Assembly: GCF_902459555.1 (NCBI RefSeq)
Contig: NZ_CABPSM010000003.1
Coordinates: forward strand, 248,001 to 312,000
Length of the DNA stretch: 64,000 nucleotides
Source of the DNA: Pandoraea horticolens
Lineage (GTDB): Bacteria > Pseudomonadota > Gammaproteobacteria > Burkholderiales > Burkholderiaceae
Reading direction: 5' to 3'
The position numbers were made by a program, and so were the translations under genes. The notes beneath the pieces were generated by a model. It was not told the DNA's origin. It searched no databases and saw only the letters and a list, made by a program, of their open reading frames with translations. This document shows, piece after piece, positions 1 through 8,721 of this stretch; the first letter of the stretch is position 1, and each line of letters begins with the position of its first letter.

Positions 1-1310
1 GCGAGTTCAATGCGTCCCGGCAGGTGTTCACGCAGCGCCTGCGCGAGCGCGGCGCGGCGTTCTCCGTAGAGCTGGCGCATGCGCTTGATGTGGCGGCTGA
101 AATGTCCTTGCGTGATGAAGTCGGTGACGGTGGCCTGTTCGATCCAGCCCTGCGCCGGGGACGAGAGCGACGCGCTGGCGATGAACGCGTCGCACAGCGT
201 AGGCGGCACGACCAGATAGCCCAGACGCAAGCCGGGAAACAGCACTTTGCTGAACGACCCGGCGTAGAGCACGCGTTCCCCGCCGTCCAGGCTCTTGAGC
301 GCGGGCAACGGCGCGCCGGTGTAGCGGAATTCGCTGTCGTAGTCGTCCTCGACGATCCAGGCGTCATGCGCCTGAGCCCACGCCAGCAGAGCGAGGCGGC
401 GCGCGAGCGGCAGCGTGACCGATAAGGGTGACTGATGCGAGGGAGTGACGACCGCGAGCCGGGCGTCGGGGGCGGCCCGCTCGCCCGCAGCGACGTCGAG
501 TCCGTCATGATCGACGGCCACCGGCACCAGCGCGGCGCGGCTCATCCGAAGCGCCTCCTGCGCGCGGAAATAGCCCGGATCTTCACACCACACGGCATCG
601 CCCGGACGCAGCAGCACGCGTGCGATCAACGCGAGGGCGCCCTGATACCCGGCGGTGACGATGATCTGTCCGGGTTCGCAATGAATGCCCCGTGCGATTG
701 CCAGATAACCGGCAATGGCTTCGCGCAACGGTGCCCAGCCGATGGCGCTCTGATAGTGCAGCCCTTCGGGAGAAAGATGTCGTGCATGACGTGTCGCGAG
801 CCGTGCCCACAATTTGCGCGGGAATTCGTCGAGGGCCGGCAGGCCGTTCTGCAACGGCAATGGCATACCGAAAGCGTTTAGCGGAATGCTGCTGGGGTTC
901 TCTGGCTGCGCGTGGCTGGGCAACGGTGGCGAGTCGGATCTTTCGCCGGTGTCCGCTTCGGGACGGCTCGACCGGGCAGCGTTGGCTCGCGGCAGTATGG
1001 CTCTCGCGGCGGCCCCGAGACGCGTGCCATCCAACTGTGGATTGACGCGGCTGCCTGCGGCGCCGCGCCCCACGACGAAGCCCTCCGCAACCAGCCGTTC
1101 GTAAGCGGCTTCGACCGTGCCGCGTGCCACGCCGAGTTCACTTGCGAGCGCCCGCGTCGAGGGCAGCCGGCTCGATGGCGCGAGCTTGCCCGAGAGAATG
1201 CCGTCGCGGATGCGCTCGTAAAGCGCGCGGTAAGTGGGAACGCCGGAGGCCTGCGCGGCATCGGCCAGATGCAGGGCCGCGAGTGCGGCAGGGCTGGATT
1301 TTTCGGACAT
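1..1310 (-). CDS. MocR/PdxR-type regulator (GntR HTH + aminotransferase fold), 3' end cut by window edge
   Basis: Reading leftward from the ATG at 1310, an open frame runs uninterrupted to the window edge (about 436 codons, so the C-terminal end is missing). An N-terminal winged-helix GntR segment (roughly residues 20-90, with PTYRALYERIRDGILSGKL and SRLPSTRALASELGVARGT) is followed by a poorly conserved linker and a fold-type I aminotransferase domain. The PLP-lysine motif is recognisable as SFSKVLFPGLRLGY, and EDDYDSEF supplies the usual cofactor Asp/Tyr region. Such proteins are PLP-sensing transcription factors rather than enzymes. It is divergent from the AhpD-like gene at 1546, which is a plausible target. 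The ligand and regulon cannot be read from the sequence. Confidence 0.88.
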   Translation of the reverse strand, partial: MSEKSSPAALAALHLADAAQASGVPTYRALYERIRDGILSGKLAPSSRLPSTRALASELGVARGTVEAAYERLVAEGFVVGRGAAGSRVNPQLDGTRLGAAARAILPRANAARSSRPEADTGERSDSPPLPSHAQPENPSSIPLNAFGMPLPLQNGLPALDEFPRKLWARLATRHARHLSPEGLHYQSAIGWAPLREAIAGYLAIARGIHCEPGQIIVTAGYQGALALIARVLLRPGDAVWCEDPGYFRAQEALRMSRAALVPVAVDHDGLDVAAGERAAPDARLAVVTPSHQSPLSVTLPLARRLALLAWAQAHDAWIVEDDYDSEFRYTGAPLPALKSLDGGERVLYAGSFSKVLFPGLRLGYLVVPPTLCDAFIASASLSSPAQGWIEQATVTDFITQGHFSRHIKRMRQLYGERRAALAQALREHLPGRIEL

Positions 1311-1545
1311 CGCGCAATGCCTCGCGTGGCTTGGGGCTGGATGGTGGCTTGATGGATAAGCCCACCGCGCGCCGTCGGCACCGGTTTCCGGTTGGGCTTG
1401 TGTTGGCCTACCGATTCTATTCGGTTTTGGCTCTTCTGGATGAGACAAGGTGTGCGTATCGTCTGGGGGGTGAATGCATCTTATGCGTGACGACGGCATA
1501 CACCTGTTACCTCGGCATTTTCTGACCTGAAGGGAGAATCGACTC
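1311..1545. promoter_or_regulatory. Divergent intergenic region, MocR gene / AhpD-like gene
   Basis: This 235-base spacer separates two divergent genes and is less GC-rich than its neighbours. The rightward gene has a good ribosome binding site (AAGGGAGA about 8 bases before the ATG at 1546). MocR proteins often bind such divergent spacers, but I could not define direct repeats with confidence. Confidence 0.4.
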
Positions 1546-2001
1546 ATGCAACGCCTGAACTTCATCAACGCTGCTCCGCGCCCGTACGAACATCTGGGCA
1601 CGTTGAGCCACTATTTCCATGACTGCGGCTTGCCGGACGGGCTGGTCGAACTGGTCTGGCTTCGCGCGTCGCAACTCAACGGCTGCGCGTTCTGCATCGA
1701 CATGCACGTGGCCGACGCCCTGAATATCGGCATCGACCCGCGTCGCTTGCATCTGCTTGTCGCCTGGCGCGAGACCGAGTTGTATTCGCCGGCCGAGCGT
1801 GCCGCGCTGGCCTGGACGGAAGCCGTCACCAATGTGCAGGACGGCCATGTGCCGGACGACGTTTTCGACGAGCTGCGCGCCCACTATGACAACAAGCAGA
1901 TCGCCGATCTGACGTTCGCTGTCGCCACGATCAACGCGTGGAACCGGCTGGCGATTTCGTTCCGGTCGGCGCTGCCGAAGACGCCGCAGGGCGTGCGCTG
2001 A
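1546..2001 (+). CDS. AhpD/carboxymuconolactone decarboxylase-family protein
   Basis: A 151-residue protein of the AhpD-like all-helical fold. The redox signature CAFCIDMH (Cys47, Cys50, His54) matches the CxxC-xxx-H active site of alkylhydroperoxidase AhpD-type proteins, so a thiol peroxidase or related role is likely. True CMD enzymes lack this CxxC, so the decarboxylase name would be misleading. The start is fixed by a strong Shine-Dalgarno at 1531-1538. It is transcribed away from the MocR regulator, an arrangement common for MocR targets. The physiological substrate is unknown. Confidence 0.88.
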   Translation: MQRLNFINAAPRPYEHLGTLSHYFHDCGLPDGLVELVWLRASQLNGCAFCIDMHVADALNIGIDPRRLHLLVAWRETELYSPAERAALAWTEAVTNVQDGHVPDDVFDELRAHYDNKQIADLTFAVATINAWNRLAISFRSALPKTPQGVR

Positions 2002-2065
2002 GGCTGCATGAATGACCGCGCGATTCTTGACGCAATGCGAAGCGAAGCGCCGTCTGACGCCAACG

Positions 2066-3736
2066 TCACTGTGCCAGACGCACTTCGCGCTGAAAATCGC
2101 GCGGCATGAGCCGCAGGGCGTCGCGGAAGAACCGCCGATCGGGGGGCGGCAGCATCGGCAGCACGTGGCCCAGCGATCGCGCGGCGTGCAACGCCTGAGG
2201 CGAATCGCCGTCCTGATGCAGCGCAAACCACAACATCTCGAACCACAGGTTGGCGAGCTGCAACGGCTCGAAGCGAACGCGTCCCTCTTCGTGATCGGCG
2301 AGCGTCGTGGCCACCACATCCGTCCATTGCGTGAAACCCTTGGCCCGGGAGAAGGGCGCACCGAACGGCTGCACGGCGTCGAGGAACGCGTCGACGGCGA
2401 GCGGTGTGCTCGCGCGCAAGGTCGCCAGATCGGGGTCGCGTCGCACCGGCACAGCGCCTCGCGCGATACGCAACAAAAAGACGGTATTCCAGACCGAGTT
2501 GCCGCCTACGCCGAAGCGGTCGCAGATCCATTCCGACAGACCGATCCAGCGCAGCGCCTGACGCTGCACGTCGGCGGCGGCGAGGCGTCTGCCGGGATCG
2601 ATGAGCGCACCCTGCCAGAACAGCCACAACGACAGCCCGATGTTCGCCGCGACGTGCTGTGCGAGTTCGATGGAATCGGCTTCGAACGCTGCCTGCAAGG
2701 CGTCGGAGAATGCTGCCAGCGCATTGGCGGCCGACTGCGCCCGTGCGCGCATCGGACCGGGACGTGCGGCGTGCGACTTGTGCAGCAACGCTTGCAGATT
2801 CCGGCTCTCGAAGCGGATGCGCGGATTGTAGACGAGGCAGGGGGCGAGCGAGGCGTCGTCTCCGATGCGTTGCAGGTGCGCAAACGCGCCTGCCTCGTCG
2901 CGCAAGGCATACGCCTGCCACGCCTGCACGATCCAATGCATGGCGCGTAACGTGGGCGAGCCAGGCGGGTTCGCGCCAAAGGTCGCGGCGAGTGTGGCGA
3001 GCGTCTGTTTCGTGCGCGCCGCGTCGCCCATGCGGCGCCACACGATCGTCTCGGCGAGCAGGGCGATGCCGCGTTGCACGTCGTCGACGGCACACACCTG
3101 CGCCGCATGGAACGACGGGATCGCGCCCGTGCGCTGACGCCGCGCTGCGGCACCTTGCGAGGGTGCTTGCGGCGGCGCGAAGAACACGCCGTCCTGCATA
3201 TCGCGCTTGCCAAGCGTCAGGTGATGCCAGAACGCGATGTCCTGCATGACGTAATCGAGCGCGGGCGACTGCGTATCCGCTACGGCATCTTGCGGCAGTC
3301 CGAGAAATGCGGCAATGGCACGACGCGGATCGCCGGGCGTCGTGTCTCCGATCGCCACAACGATGCGCGACATTTCATGCCGGGCCAGCCAGAACGGCCC
3401 TTTGCCCCGGCCGCGCGTCGGCAGCAGACGCACGTCGGCGAGCTGGTCGTCGCCCCAGCCCACAGCGACGCCCCAGCGGGCGAAGTCGGAGAACGCGCGG
3501 CTGACCAGCATGCGCAAATCACCTGCCTCACCCGACTGACCGAAACGGATTTTCAGCGACGCCAGCGAGACAGGCGACGTCTCGTAATGCGCCGCGTAAT
3601 AGACCCGCATCAACAACCACAGGCTCTGGTAGCGCACGGGTTGCGCGTCGATCTTCTGAGGGGCGTCGAGGCGCACGACGAGCGCTGGTGCGTCGACGGT
3701 AGAGGGGGCGAGGTTTGGGGCAGGTGTGTCGGGCAT
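2066..3736 (-). CDS. Large hypothetical protein of unknown family
   Basis: A 556-residue frame if started at the ATG at 3736 (MPDTPAPNLAPSTVD); an upstream in-frame start at 3787 would add 17 residues. I recognise no domain. The N-terminal 200 residues look globular, with aromatic-rich stretches (RYQSLWLLMRVYYAAHYE, ARWGVAVGWGDD). The rest is Ala/Leu/Arg-rich and probably alpha-helical, without a signal peptide or clear membrane segments. The long frame and codon-position GC pattern support real coding. It is divergent from the beta-lactamase and convergent with the AhpD-like gene, with no operon partner. A repeat-type helical scaffold is possible, but that is only an impression. Confidence 0.75.
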   Translation of the reverse strand: MPDTPAPNLAPSTVDAPALVVRLDAPQKIDAQPVRYQSLWLLMRVYYAAHYETSPVSLASLKIRFGQSGEAGDLRMLVSRAFSDFARWGVAVGWGDDQLADVRLLPTRGRGKGPFWLARHEMSRIVVAIGDTTPGDPRRAIAAFLGLPQDAVADTQSPALDYVMQDIAFWHHLTLGKRDMQDGVFFAPPQAPSQGAAARRQRTGAIPSFHAAQVCAVDDVQRGIALLAETIVWRRMGDAARTKQTLATLAATFGANPPGSPTLRAMHWIVQAWQAYALRDEAGAFAHLQRIGDDASLAPCLVYNPRIRFESRNLQALLHKSHAARPGPMRARAQSAANALAAFSDALQAAFEADSIELAQHVAANIGLSLWLFWQGALIDPGRRLAAADVQRQALRWIGLSEWICDRFGVGGNSVWNTVFLLRIARGAVPVRRDPDLATLRASTPLAVDAFLDAVQPFGAPFSRAKGFTQWTDVVATTLADHEEGRVRFEPLQLANLWFEMLWFALHQDGDSPQALHAARSLGHVLPMLPPPDRRFFRDALRLMPRDFQREVRLAQ

Positions 3737-3969
3737 GGCGTCGAGAGGTATCGAGTCGCACCGGGCAGCGGACGACATCCGCAGCATTTACGAAATCTTC
3801 TGATGGGCGCAGCGATGATACGGCGGTTACGTCGGTTACGGTAGCTTTGCTTTGCACCTGTTGAAACGCGCACTATCCTGCAAGCGCTTCCGGGGAGCCG
3901 GCGCCAGGCCAGCGCCACTGCCAACGTTCCTGCCATTCCCATGGCATCCCATGAATTAAGGATAACGAA

Positions 3970-4821
3970 ATGAAAAAGCTGATCTCTCGCTGGCGACGCG
4001 GTGTATTCGGGCTGCGGCTCGTGCTCGCGGCGGTGTCTCCCATGGTGTTCGCTGCCCCGGTGCATGCGGCGGAGCCGGCGAAAGCCGCAACGGTGCGCAT
4101 GACGGAGCGTGCCGACTGGGGCAAGCTTTTCGACGCGGAAGGTGTGAAGGGAACGATCGTGGTGCTCGATGGGCGCACGCAGACGTATCAGGCGTTCGAC
4201 ACGGCACGCGCCGAGCGGCGGATGTCGCCTGCGTCGACGTACAAGATATTCAACAGCTTGCTGGCGCTCGAGTCGGGCGCCCTCGACAACGAGCGAGAGA
4301 TCATTCCTTGGGATGGCAAGCCTCGCCGGATGAAAAACTGGAATGCGGCCATGGATTTGCGCACGGCGTTTCGCGTGTCGTGCCTGCCGTGCTATCAGGT
4401 TGTCTCGCACAAGATTGCGCGTCAGTTCGCGCAGGCCAAGCTCAATGAGGCCGGTTACGGGAACCACACCATCGGACGCGCCGCCGACGCCTATTGGATC
4501 GACGACAGCCTCCAGATCTCGGCACGCGAACAGGTCGATGTCCTGCAACGTCTTGCGCGCGGAACGCTACCGTTCTCGGCGCGCTCACAGGACATCGTGC
4601 GTCAGATGTCGATTGTCGAAGCCAATCCCGACTACGTGTTGCACGGCAAGACCGGCTGGTTTGTCGACAAGAAGCCGGATATCGGCTGGTGGGTGGGTTG
4701 GATCGAGCGCGACGGCAACATCACGAGTGTGGCGTTGAACATCGATCTGAAGGACGACGCCGATGTGCCCAAGCGCGCGCGTATTGTGCGGGCCGTGCTG
4801 AAGAGTCTGCAGTTGATCTGA
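3970..4821 (+). CDS. blaOXA: Class D beta-lactamase, OXA-62-like
   Basis: A 283-residue periplasmic serine beta-lactamase with a signal peptide (basic start, cleavage near residue 33 after PVHA). Class D landmarks are in order: S89-T-Y-K (nucleophile and carbamylatable lysine), S137-C-L where most class D enzymes have S-x-V, Y163-G-N, W176 in the omega-loop region (the tryptophan that stabilises carbamyl-lysine), and K227-T-G. Cys138 and Cys141 sit next to the second motif. The length and these motifs match what I recall of OXA-62 of Pandoraea, a carbapenem-hydrolysing enzyme; allele and spectrum cannot be assigned here. The RBS AAGGA is at 3958-3962. No integron or IS flanks it, so it appears to be an intrinsic chromosomal gene. 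Confidence 0.93.
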   Translation: MKKLISRWRRGVFGLRLVLAAVSPMVFAAPVHAAEPAKAATVRMTERADWGKLFDAEGVKGTIVVLDGRTQTYQAFDTARAERRMSPASTYKIFNSLLALESGALDNEREIIPWDGKPRRMKNWNAAMDLRTAFRVSCLPCYQVVSHKIARQFAQAKLNEAGYGNHTIGRAADAYWIDDSLQISAREQVDVLQRLARGTLPFSARSQDIVRQMSIVEANPDYVLHGKTGWFVDKKPDIGWWVGWIERDGNITSVALNIDLKDDADVPKRARIVRAVLKSLQLI

Positions 4822-4877
4822 ACGGGAAATCGCGCGGCGCGCGCCGGCTTGCGGCACATCCGCGCGATGGATGCGCT

Positions 4878-5510
4878 CTACAGCGCGCGTCCGTGTTTGA
4901 GTGCGGCAGCGATTTCCGCCACGTGACGGCCTTGCGTCTTCGCAATCTTCAGTTCGTTCTGGCTAGGCTGCCGCGAACCGTCGCCTGCGGCGAGCGTGGT
5001 CGCGCCGTAGGGAGTGCCGCCGGTAATTTCCGCCATATTGGTGAGGCCCGGCTCGGTGTACGGCACGCCGACGATGATCATGCCGTGGTGCAGCAGTGTG
5101 GAATGAAAGCTCGTGATCGTCGTTTCCTGACCGCCGTGCTGCGTTGCCGTGCTGGCAAATACGCTGCCGACCTTGCCGACGAGCGAGCCCTTGGCCCAGA
5201 GGCCGCCGGTCTGATCGAGGAAGTTGCGCATCTGCGCGGTCATGTTGCCGAAGCGGGTCGGCGTGCCGAAGATGATGGCGTCGTAATCGACAAGCTGATC
5301 GACACGGGCGACGGGCACGCTCGCGAACGCGGCACGCGCGGCTTTCGCGCCGCTCTTCTCGAGAACGTCGTCGGGTACCAGTTCAGGGACTTGCATCACG
5401 GTGACATCGGCGCCGGCGACGCTGCGTGCGCCTTCGGCGACCGCCTCGGCCATCTTGTAGATGTGCCCGTACATGCTATAGAACACCACCAGGATTTTGG
5501 CGTTGGCCAT
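4878..5510 (-). CDS. wrbA: NAD(P)H:quinone oxidoreductase, WrbA type
   Basis: A 210-residue flavodoxin-like FMN protein that reduces quinones by two electrons, avoiding semiquinones. The N-terminal phosphate-binding loop is in [36 protein letters not shown] and [12 protein letters not shown] are hallmark WrbA motifs around the FMN isoalloxazine. The start at 5510 is chosen because MANAKILVV begins directly at the first beta strand and has an AAGGAGA ribosome binding site; a longer in-frame extension is arginine-rich and lacks support. It is convergent with the beta-lactamase gene with a 56-base gap. Confidence 0.96.
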   Translation of the reverse strand: MANAKILVVFYSMYGHIYKMAEAVAEGARSVAGADVTVMQVPELVPDDVLEKSGAKAARAAFASVPVARVDQLVDYDAIIFGTPTRFGNMTAQMRNFLDQTGGLWAKGSLVGKVGSVFASTATQHGGQETTITSFHSTLLHHGMIIVGVPYTEPGLTNMAEITGGTPYGATTLAAGDGSRQPSQNELKIAKTQGRHVAEIAAALKHGRAL

Positions 5511-5697
5511 GGGAATCTCCTTTGGGGTCGAAAGACGCCGGCGCCGTGGGCGGTTCGCCTCGCGAGGCAAGCCATTCCATCATAGCCGACGCTCGTGACG
5601 AAACGTCGAATCCATCAGTCGCCAGACGCGTAACGAGACGATTTGCCGCAGTGAGAATGTCGTGGCGTTCTGGGGGGCTGGCGCCGAGACGAGCCGC

Positions 5698-5991
5698 TTA
5701 ACGCAGACGCGAGCCGATGAGGCAGCCCAGGGCGAGTGCCGCCATCAGCACCGTGACGCTTGCCGACACGCCGCCCACCAGCGCGAGTCCGGTGGCGGCA
5801 AGACCATGCGCCAGTAACGCAGCAGGCACGATCAGCACGGCGCTCACGACACACCAGCGCATGACATAGCGCCACATGAAGCGGCTCACGATACGCATCC
5901 GTGCGTCGAGTTGATGCCGCTGCCAGAATGACAGATCGGCGGCCGCGTGAAAGAGCCACAGCGGGCTGAAGTATTTGATGAACAAGTCCAT
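5698..5991 (-). CDS. Small hypothetical inner-membrane protein
   Basis: Starting at the ATG at 5991, this gives 97 residues (MDLFIKYFSPLWLFHAA). Two hydrophobic stretches are visible: one around YVMRWCVVSAVLIVPAALLAHG and one in the C-terminal third (LALVGGVSASVTVLMAALALG). A GTG at 6120 would extend the protein to 140 residues, and neither start has a convincing ribosome binding site. I recognise no family. It lies in the same direction as the LysR gene upstream but 234 bases away. Coding is plausible, not certain. Confidence 0.55.
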   Translation of the reverse strand: MDLFIKYFSPLWLFHAAADLSFWQRHQLDARMRIVSRFMWRYVMRWCVVSAVLIVPAALLAHGLAATGLALVGGVSASVTVLMAALALGCLIGSRLR

Positions 5992-6225
5992 GACGTCACA
6001 CAGGAAGCACAATGCCGGCAGGGCGCGGGCATGTCGTCGAGGCACGATGGCGAGGCAGATGCCGGATAGCACTGTCGCGCATCTGGAGGGAAGTCGACGC
6101 ATGAAGATTGTAGCAGGCACTCACTCACTTCGCGGCGTCATCAGCGAATCGCACGTTCGTTTATCGTGCTGAATTTCGCGCAATGCTCACGAAAACTTCG
6201 ACATCGCGCGGCATCTCCCATCGTG

Positions 6226-7167
6226 TCAGGGTTTGCTTGTCGTTTGGGTGGCAAGTGCGTGCGGCGTGTTGGTGGTGAATTGCTGGATCAACTCCCAGAC
6301 GGACTGTGCGGCGGGGGAGAGGGTGCGGTTCTTGCGGCGCACGAGCATGATGGTGCGATCGAGTTGTGGCACAAGCGGCAGGGCGACCAGGCGTCCGCCG
6401 TTTTCCGGTAACCCTGGCATGGCCGGGAGCGCCAGGGCCGGCATGATGCTGATGCCGATGCCTGCTTCGACCATCCGGAAGACGGTGATGGCATGGCCGA
6501 CTTCCTGCGCCACGTGACAATAGGCGCCATGTTCGGCCAGCGCCCGGTCGATCAATGGCCGGCTGCCCGACGCATAGTCGAGCAGCACCAGCTTCTCCCC
6601 ATTGAGTTCCTTCCACGTCACTTGCGCCTGCTTTGCGAAGCGATGTGAGCGGTCGCATACCACGAGGAACGGTTCGACCATGATGGGCTCGCCGACGAGA
6701 TCGTCCGTGCCTTCCGACGCCACGATGACGCCGAAATCGACCTCGCCGTGCCGCACGCTGTCGGTCGCGAGCGTCTGGACCTGATCGCGCAACATGAGCG
6801 TGATGTCCGGGTAGCGGGCCGCGCAGGCCGAGATGCACTCGGGCATCAGATTGGCGGAGATCGTGGGCGCGCTGGCCACGCGTACCCGTCCGCGACGCTC
6901 TTCGGCCAGACCGTGCGTATCGCGCAGGGCGCTCTCCAACTCGTCCAGCACCCGGGCGAGCGTTGCCGAGAGGCTAGCGCCCACTTCGGTTAGCGTGACC
7001 TCCCGCGTGGTGCGGTCCACCAGCTTGAGTCCGAGTTCTTGTTCCAATTCGCGGATACAGCGGCTCACGGCCGGCTGGGTGAGGCCGATGTCCTCGCCGG
7101 CCCGGCTGAAACTGCCGTGTTCGGCCACTGCGAGGAATACCTTGAGCTGGCGCAGTGAGATATTCAT
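6226..7167 (-). CDS. LysR-family transcriptional regulator
   Basis: A 313-residue protein with the LysR winged helix at residues 2-60 (LRQLKVFLAVAEHGSFSRAGE, LTQPAVSRCIRELEQELGLKL) and a periplasmic-binding-like effector domain to about residue 295. It is divergent from the bile-acid:sodium-symporter-like gene at 7378. In LysR systems this arrangement usually means the regulator controls that neighbour and itself from the spacer, here 210 bases long and AT-rich near the LysR start. The inducer is unknown. The C-terminal tail (TNTPHALATQTTSKP) is short and probably disordered. Confidence 0.92.
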   Translation of the reverse strand: MNISLRQLKVFLAVAEHGSFSRAGEDIGLTQPAVSRCIRELEQELGLKLVDRTTREVTLTEVGASLSATLARVLDELESALRDTHGLAEERRGRVRVASAPTISANLMPECISACAARYPDITLMLRDQVQTLATDSVRHGEVDFGVIVASEGTDDLVGEPIMVEPFLVVCDRSHRFAKQAQVTWKELNGEKLVLLDYASGSRPLIDRALAEHGAYCHVAQEVGHAITVFRMVEAGIGISIMPALALPAMPGLPENGGRLVALPLVPQLDRTIMLVRRKNRTLSPAAQSVWELIQQFTTNTPHALATQTTSKP

Positions 7168-7377
7168 GCGTCTTTGGTATGAATGAATTTTTTAAATGAA
7201 TTTGTATTTTAACTGCCCTTGCGTTCTAATACGTGAAAACCCGTATCGCGAGCGCACACTTCCGGTCACTTTCGATCGCCCGCCGATCGACTGACGACCT
7301 CGCTGGCGGCCGACACGCCGCCGCGTCCCGTGTCCTGGCGAACGGGCTTTGTTTTTTTGACGTATTCGAGATTGACG
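7168..7377. promoter_or_regulatory. Divergent LysR / BASS-carrier regulatory spacer
   Basis: The part nearest the LysR gene (7168-7222) is strikingly AT-rich (runs such as GAATTTTTTAAATGAATTTG), unlike the flanking coding DNA. ATGAAT-like half sites repeat there, as expected for a LysR binding and promoter region. No exact T-N11-A box was fixed. Confidence 0.4.
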
Positions 7378-8451
7378 ATGGCCAGACCGCGTTTCCTTCC
7401 CGACAATTTCACGTTGATGCTTGTGGCGACCGTTGGGCTCGCCAGCTTCCTGCCGGCACACGGCGAGGGCAAAGTTGCCTTCAACCTGCTCACCAACGTG
7501 GCAATTGCCGCATTGTTCTTCCTGCACGGCGCGAAGCTCTCGCGCGAAGCGGTGCTCGCCGGTGCGACGCACTGGCGCCTGCATCTGCTGGTGTTCGCCA
7601 GCACGTTCGTGATCTTCCCGATCGTCGGCGTGGCGCTCAAGCCAGTGCTTTCGTGGATGGTCACGCCGGAGTTGTATCTCGGCGTTCTCTTCCTGTGCAC
7701 GCTGCCGGCCACGGTGCAGTCCGCCATTGCGTTTACCTCGATTGCCCGTGGCAACGTGCCCGCCGCGGTGTGCAGTGCCTCGGCGTCGAGCCTGTTCGGC
7801 ATCTTCATCACGCCGGTGCTCGTCGGCCTGATCGTCATCCATCACGATGGTAATACCGGCGCGTCGCCGTTCGACTCGATCGGCAACATCATGCTGCAAC
7901 TGCTGGTGCCGTTCATTGCGGGGCAACTCTCACGCAAGGCCATCGGCAAATGGGTCGAGCGCAATCGCGCGCTGCTCAAGGTCGTCGATCAAGGCTCGAT
8001 TCTGCTGGTGGTCTACACGGCGTTCAGCGAGGCAGTGAACACAGGCCTGTGGCATCAGATTCCGCCGCTGGCGCTGCTCGGCCTGCTGGGCTGCTGCGCG
8101 GTGATTCTCGCCATCATGCTGGCCGTGACCACGTATTCCGCCCGCTGGCTCGGTTTTTCGCGCGAAGACGAGATCACCATTGTCTTTTGCGGCTCGAAGA
8201 AGAGTCTCGCGAGCGGTATTCCGATGGCCAAGGTGCTGTTCGCGACCGGCTCGCTTGGCGCGATTGTGTTGCCGCTCATGTTGTTCCATCAGATGCAATT
8301 GATGGTCTGCGCAGTGCTCGCGCAACGTTACGCTGATCGTCAGCGCGCGGCGCAGGCGGGCAAGCGCGTGAAGGCCGGGGCGGCCAAGCCGGCAGTTCCC
8401 GTTCCCGATGGCAAGCCCGACAGCAGCGCCAAGGCCGGGGCGGGCCACTGA
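7378..8451 (+). CDS. Bile acid:sodium symporter family carrier (SBF-like, YfeH type)
   Basis: A 357-residue integral membrane protein with about nine or ten hydrophobic segments. It has the conserved features of the SBF-like branch: LFFLHGAKLSREA in the third segment, FLCTLPATVQSAIAFTS in the fourth or fifth, and the cross-over motif FCGSKKSLASGIPMA near residue 270. Related proteins carry organic anions with sodium, but the substrate of this subfamily is mostly unknown. The start at 7378 (MARPRFLPDN) fits the family N-terminus; an in-frame extension to 7330 is unlikely. The C-terminal 40 residues are an Ala/Lys/Pro-rich tail. It is probably controlled by the divergent LysR gene. Confidence 0.87.
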   Translation: MARPRFLPDNFTLMLVATVGLASFLPAHGEGKVAFNLLTNVAIAALFFLHGAKLSREAVLAGATHWRLHLLVFASTFVIFPIVGVALKPVLSWMVTPELYLGVLFLCTLPATVQSAIAFTSIARGNVPAAVCSASASSLFGIFITPVLVGLIVIHHDGNTGASPFDSIGNIMLQLLVPFIAGQLSRKAIGKWVERNRALLKVVDQGSILLVVYTAFSEAVNTGLWHQIPPLALLGLLGCCAVILAIMLAVTTYSARWLGFSREDEITIVFCGSKKSLASGIPMAKVLFATGSLGAIVLPLMLFHQMQLMVCAVLAQRYADRQRAAQAGKRVKAGAAKPAVPVPDGKPDSSAKAGAGH

Positions 8452-8721
8452 GGGAGAATTCGCGGCAAAACGCGGCCCCGCATGCTGCCGAGGGCCCGCT
8501 GTCACACGTTGGTCGTGCGCAAGTGCTAGAATTGCGGTTGTTTCGCTTCTTGACGACCACCCTGGTCCGGCGGCGCCCGACGCATCTGTCCTTCGACAGG
8601 CCCCTCTCGCGCCAGCCCCGAGCATGGCGCGCAGCGCCCCTTGAATCTTCGCGAGTGAGCTTTGATGCGGAATCCTTCCGCGTGGCGGCCCCCGTTTTTT
8701 TAAAAGAGATGTCCCTTCATC

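Noticed and set aside
3700-5600. Mobile-element origin of the OXA gene
   Set aside because: No attC site, transposase, target-site duplication or change in base composition next to it; intrinsic location more likely.
8500-8540. Promoter for rhlE based on a TAGAAT box at 8527
   Set aside because: No -35 element at an acceptable distance could be found by eye.
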